Shown: piece by piece, positions 63,492-64,000 of the stretch
Layout of the letters: every line of letters starts with the position of its first letter
How positions within the stretch are numbered: position 1 is the stretch's first letter
Assembly: GCA_947168365.1 (NCBI GenBank)
Contig: CAMVLO010000001.1
Span: 1 to 64,000, forward strand
Reading direction: 5' to 3'
DNA from: UBA3824 sp017541145
Lineage (GTDB): Bacteria; Bacteroidota; Bacteroidia; Bacteroidales; UBA3824
DNA: 64,000 nt
Made by a program: the position numbers and the translations under genes
The notes under the pieces: generated by a model
What the model was told of the DNA's origin: nothing
The model's database searches: none
What the model saw: only the letters and a program-made list of their open reading frames with translations

Positions 63492-63725
63492 TTATTCTGC
63501 TAAAATTTCGGCGATTTTGACGCGCAGGGCGAGCCTTGGCACATCGCGTTTCAACTTCTCTTTTACCGAAAAGTCAAAAAATCCAAAGTCAAAAAACGTG
63601 ATGTCTGCTGTCTTGATGAGCAAATGGACGCATCCGCCTTCAAAAAACAGCGCGAAATCATCCTTATAATTTTCCGACAGCCTGTCAACAATGTGAGTTA
63701 TGTGTCCGAAGTCGCTGTTTGGCAT
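63492..63725 (-). CDS. Short hypothetical protein upstream of GH78
   Basis: A 77-residue open frame with an ATG that overlaps the end of the preceding short frame by 28 nt, and ending 17 nt before the GH78 start. The middle is hydrophobic/aromatic (TADITFFDFGFFDFSVKEK) and the rest charged. No family is recognised. It may be real and coupled to its neighbours, or part of a decayed longer gene. Confidence 0.35.
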   Translation of the reverse strand: MPNSDFGHITHIVDRLSENYKDDFALFFEGGCVHLLIKTADITFFDFGFFDFSVKEKLKRDVPRLALRVKIAEILAE

Positions 63726-63892
63726 GTTTTGGTTGATTGCATAACCTTTTTTCTAACAAGACAGATAGTAAAATTCGTACTTTTATTACCGAATATTTTT
63801 TCTGTAATTCGGTTTTCAAATTCATTTATAATCGCTTCGGAAAACTGTGTGAGATTATATTCCGAACCTTTGAGGATTTCAGATAATTTCAT
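63698..63892 (-). pseudogene. Fragment resembling the N-terminus of a type I restriction/N6-methylase-type protein
   Basis: From the ATG at 63892 the frame has 64 residues. The opening MKLSEILKGSEYNLTQF and the later ICLVRKKVMQ resemble, from memory, the N-terminus of HsdR_N/N-6 DNA methylase-like proteins, which continue with a conserved 'LxPEExVRQ' region. Here the resemblance stops after about 50 residues and the frame ends with STKTCQTATSDT. I therefore read it as a truncated remnant. A longer reading starts at TTG (63979). The assignment is tentative. Confidence 0.35.
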
Positions 63893-63899
63893 TTTCTTG

Positions 63900-63934
63900 G
63901 TTTTTAGATTGCGATGCCGATTAAATCTAAAAAC
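63900..63934. repeat. 11-bp inverted repeat before the short ORFs
   Basis: GTTTTTAGATT (63900-63910) pairs with AATCTAAAAAC (63924-63934). On the minus strand it lies 8 nt upstream of the ATG at 63892, where it could mask ribosome binding. Confidence 0.6.
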
Positions 63935-64000
63935 CTCTTGGTTAGGTTTTAAACACCCATAAAAACGAAACGTGGACAAATCCTCATCCTCATTCCGGGT

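Noticed and set aside
63971..63980. A further GTGGACAA match to the operator half-site
   Set aside because: It has no partner 21 bp away on either side and no -7 element at 20 nt.
1..64000. CRISPR array, tRNA, rRNA or complete insertion sequence
   Set aside because: I found no regularly spaced direct repeats with unique spacers, no tRNA-like cloverleaf ends, no rRNA sequence, and no transposase other than the Rpn-family protein.

Overview
The window is a stretch of chromosome from a Bacteroidota bacterium, most likely Bacteroidales. The evidence is the SusC/SusD pairs, a hybrid two-component sensor with an AraC-type output domain, type IX secretion features (a PorV-like barrel and a C-terminal sorting domain), Bacteroidota-type -7 elements (TAnnTTTG) before many genes, and AT-rich spacers. 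I see no rRNA, tRNA or CRISPR array, so the species cannot be narrowed further.

Left end (1-5400, minus strand): a type I restriction-modification locus, hsdM and hsdS, with two extra genes between them. One is a small protein that may have a uracil-DNA-glycosylase-like fold. The other is an ABC-type ATPase whose C-terminus carries an R-N-x3-H motif typical of HEPN RNases. This layout recalls the PrrC anticodon-nuclease loci and the 'restriction-linked ORFs' of other bacteria. No hsdR is visible.

Centre left (5.6-31.4 kb): mostly housekeeping genes. They include a VWA-domain protein, a nitroreductase, kdsB, a YqgE-family gene, a class IV aminotransferase, a rhomboid protease, a Nudix-type regulator, pyrB-pyrI, a 7TM-HD phosphodiesterase, plsC-nth, a phosphatidylserine synthase, a PorV-like protein, a sugar nucleotidyltransferase, a metallophosphoesterase, rlmN, and several secreted proteins (SPOR-like, FGE-like, tandem thioredoxin, caspase-like, CAP-domain).

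Centre right (31.7-63.5 kb): a polysaccharide utilisation locus that probably targets arabinan or pectin side chains. An MFS transporter and a hybrid two-component sensor (HTCS) form one operon. Two GH43 endo-arabinanase-like lipoproteins, two paralogous SusC-SusD-surface-lipoprotein triplets, a periplasmic GH3 enzyme and a GH78 alpha-L-rhamnosidase-like enzyme follow. The expected flow is cleavage at the surface by the GH43 lipoproteins, capture and import by SusC/D, further trimming in the periplasm by GH3 and GH78, and sensing of oligosaccharide by the HTCS. prmC and an Rpn-family nuclease gene sit between these genes.

The most striking new observation is regulatory. Three promoters (upstream of GH43-A, SusC1 and GH43-B) share one geometry: a TCCAC(C) half-site, a second TCCACC exactly 21 bp further on, then exactly 20 nt to a TAATTTTG-type -7 element. 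This is a strong candidate for the HTCS operator. SusC2 and GH3 lack the full arrangement, which suggests that the locus is split into differently controlled units.
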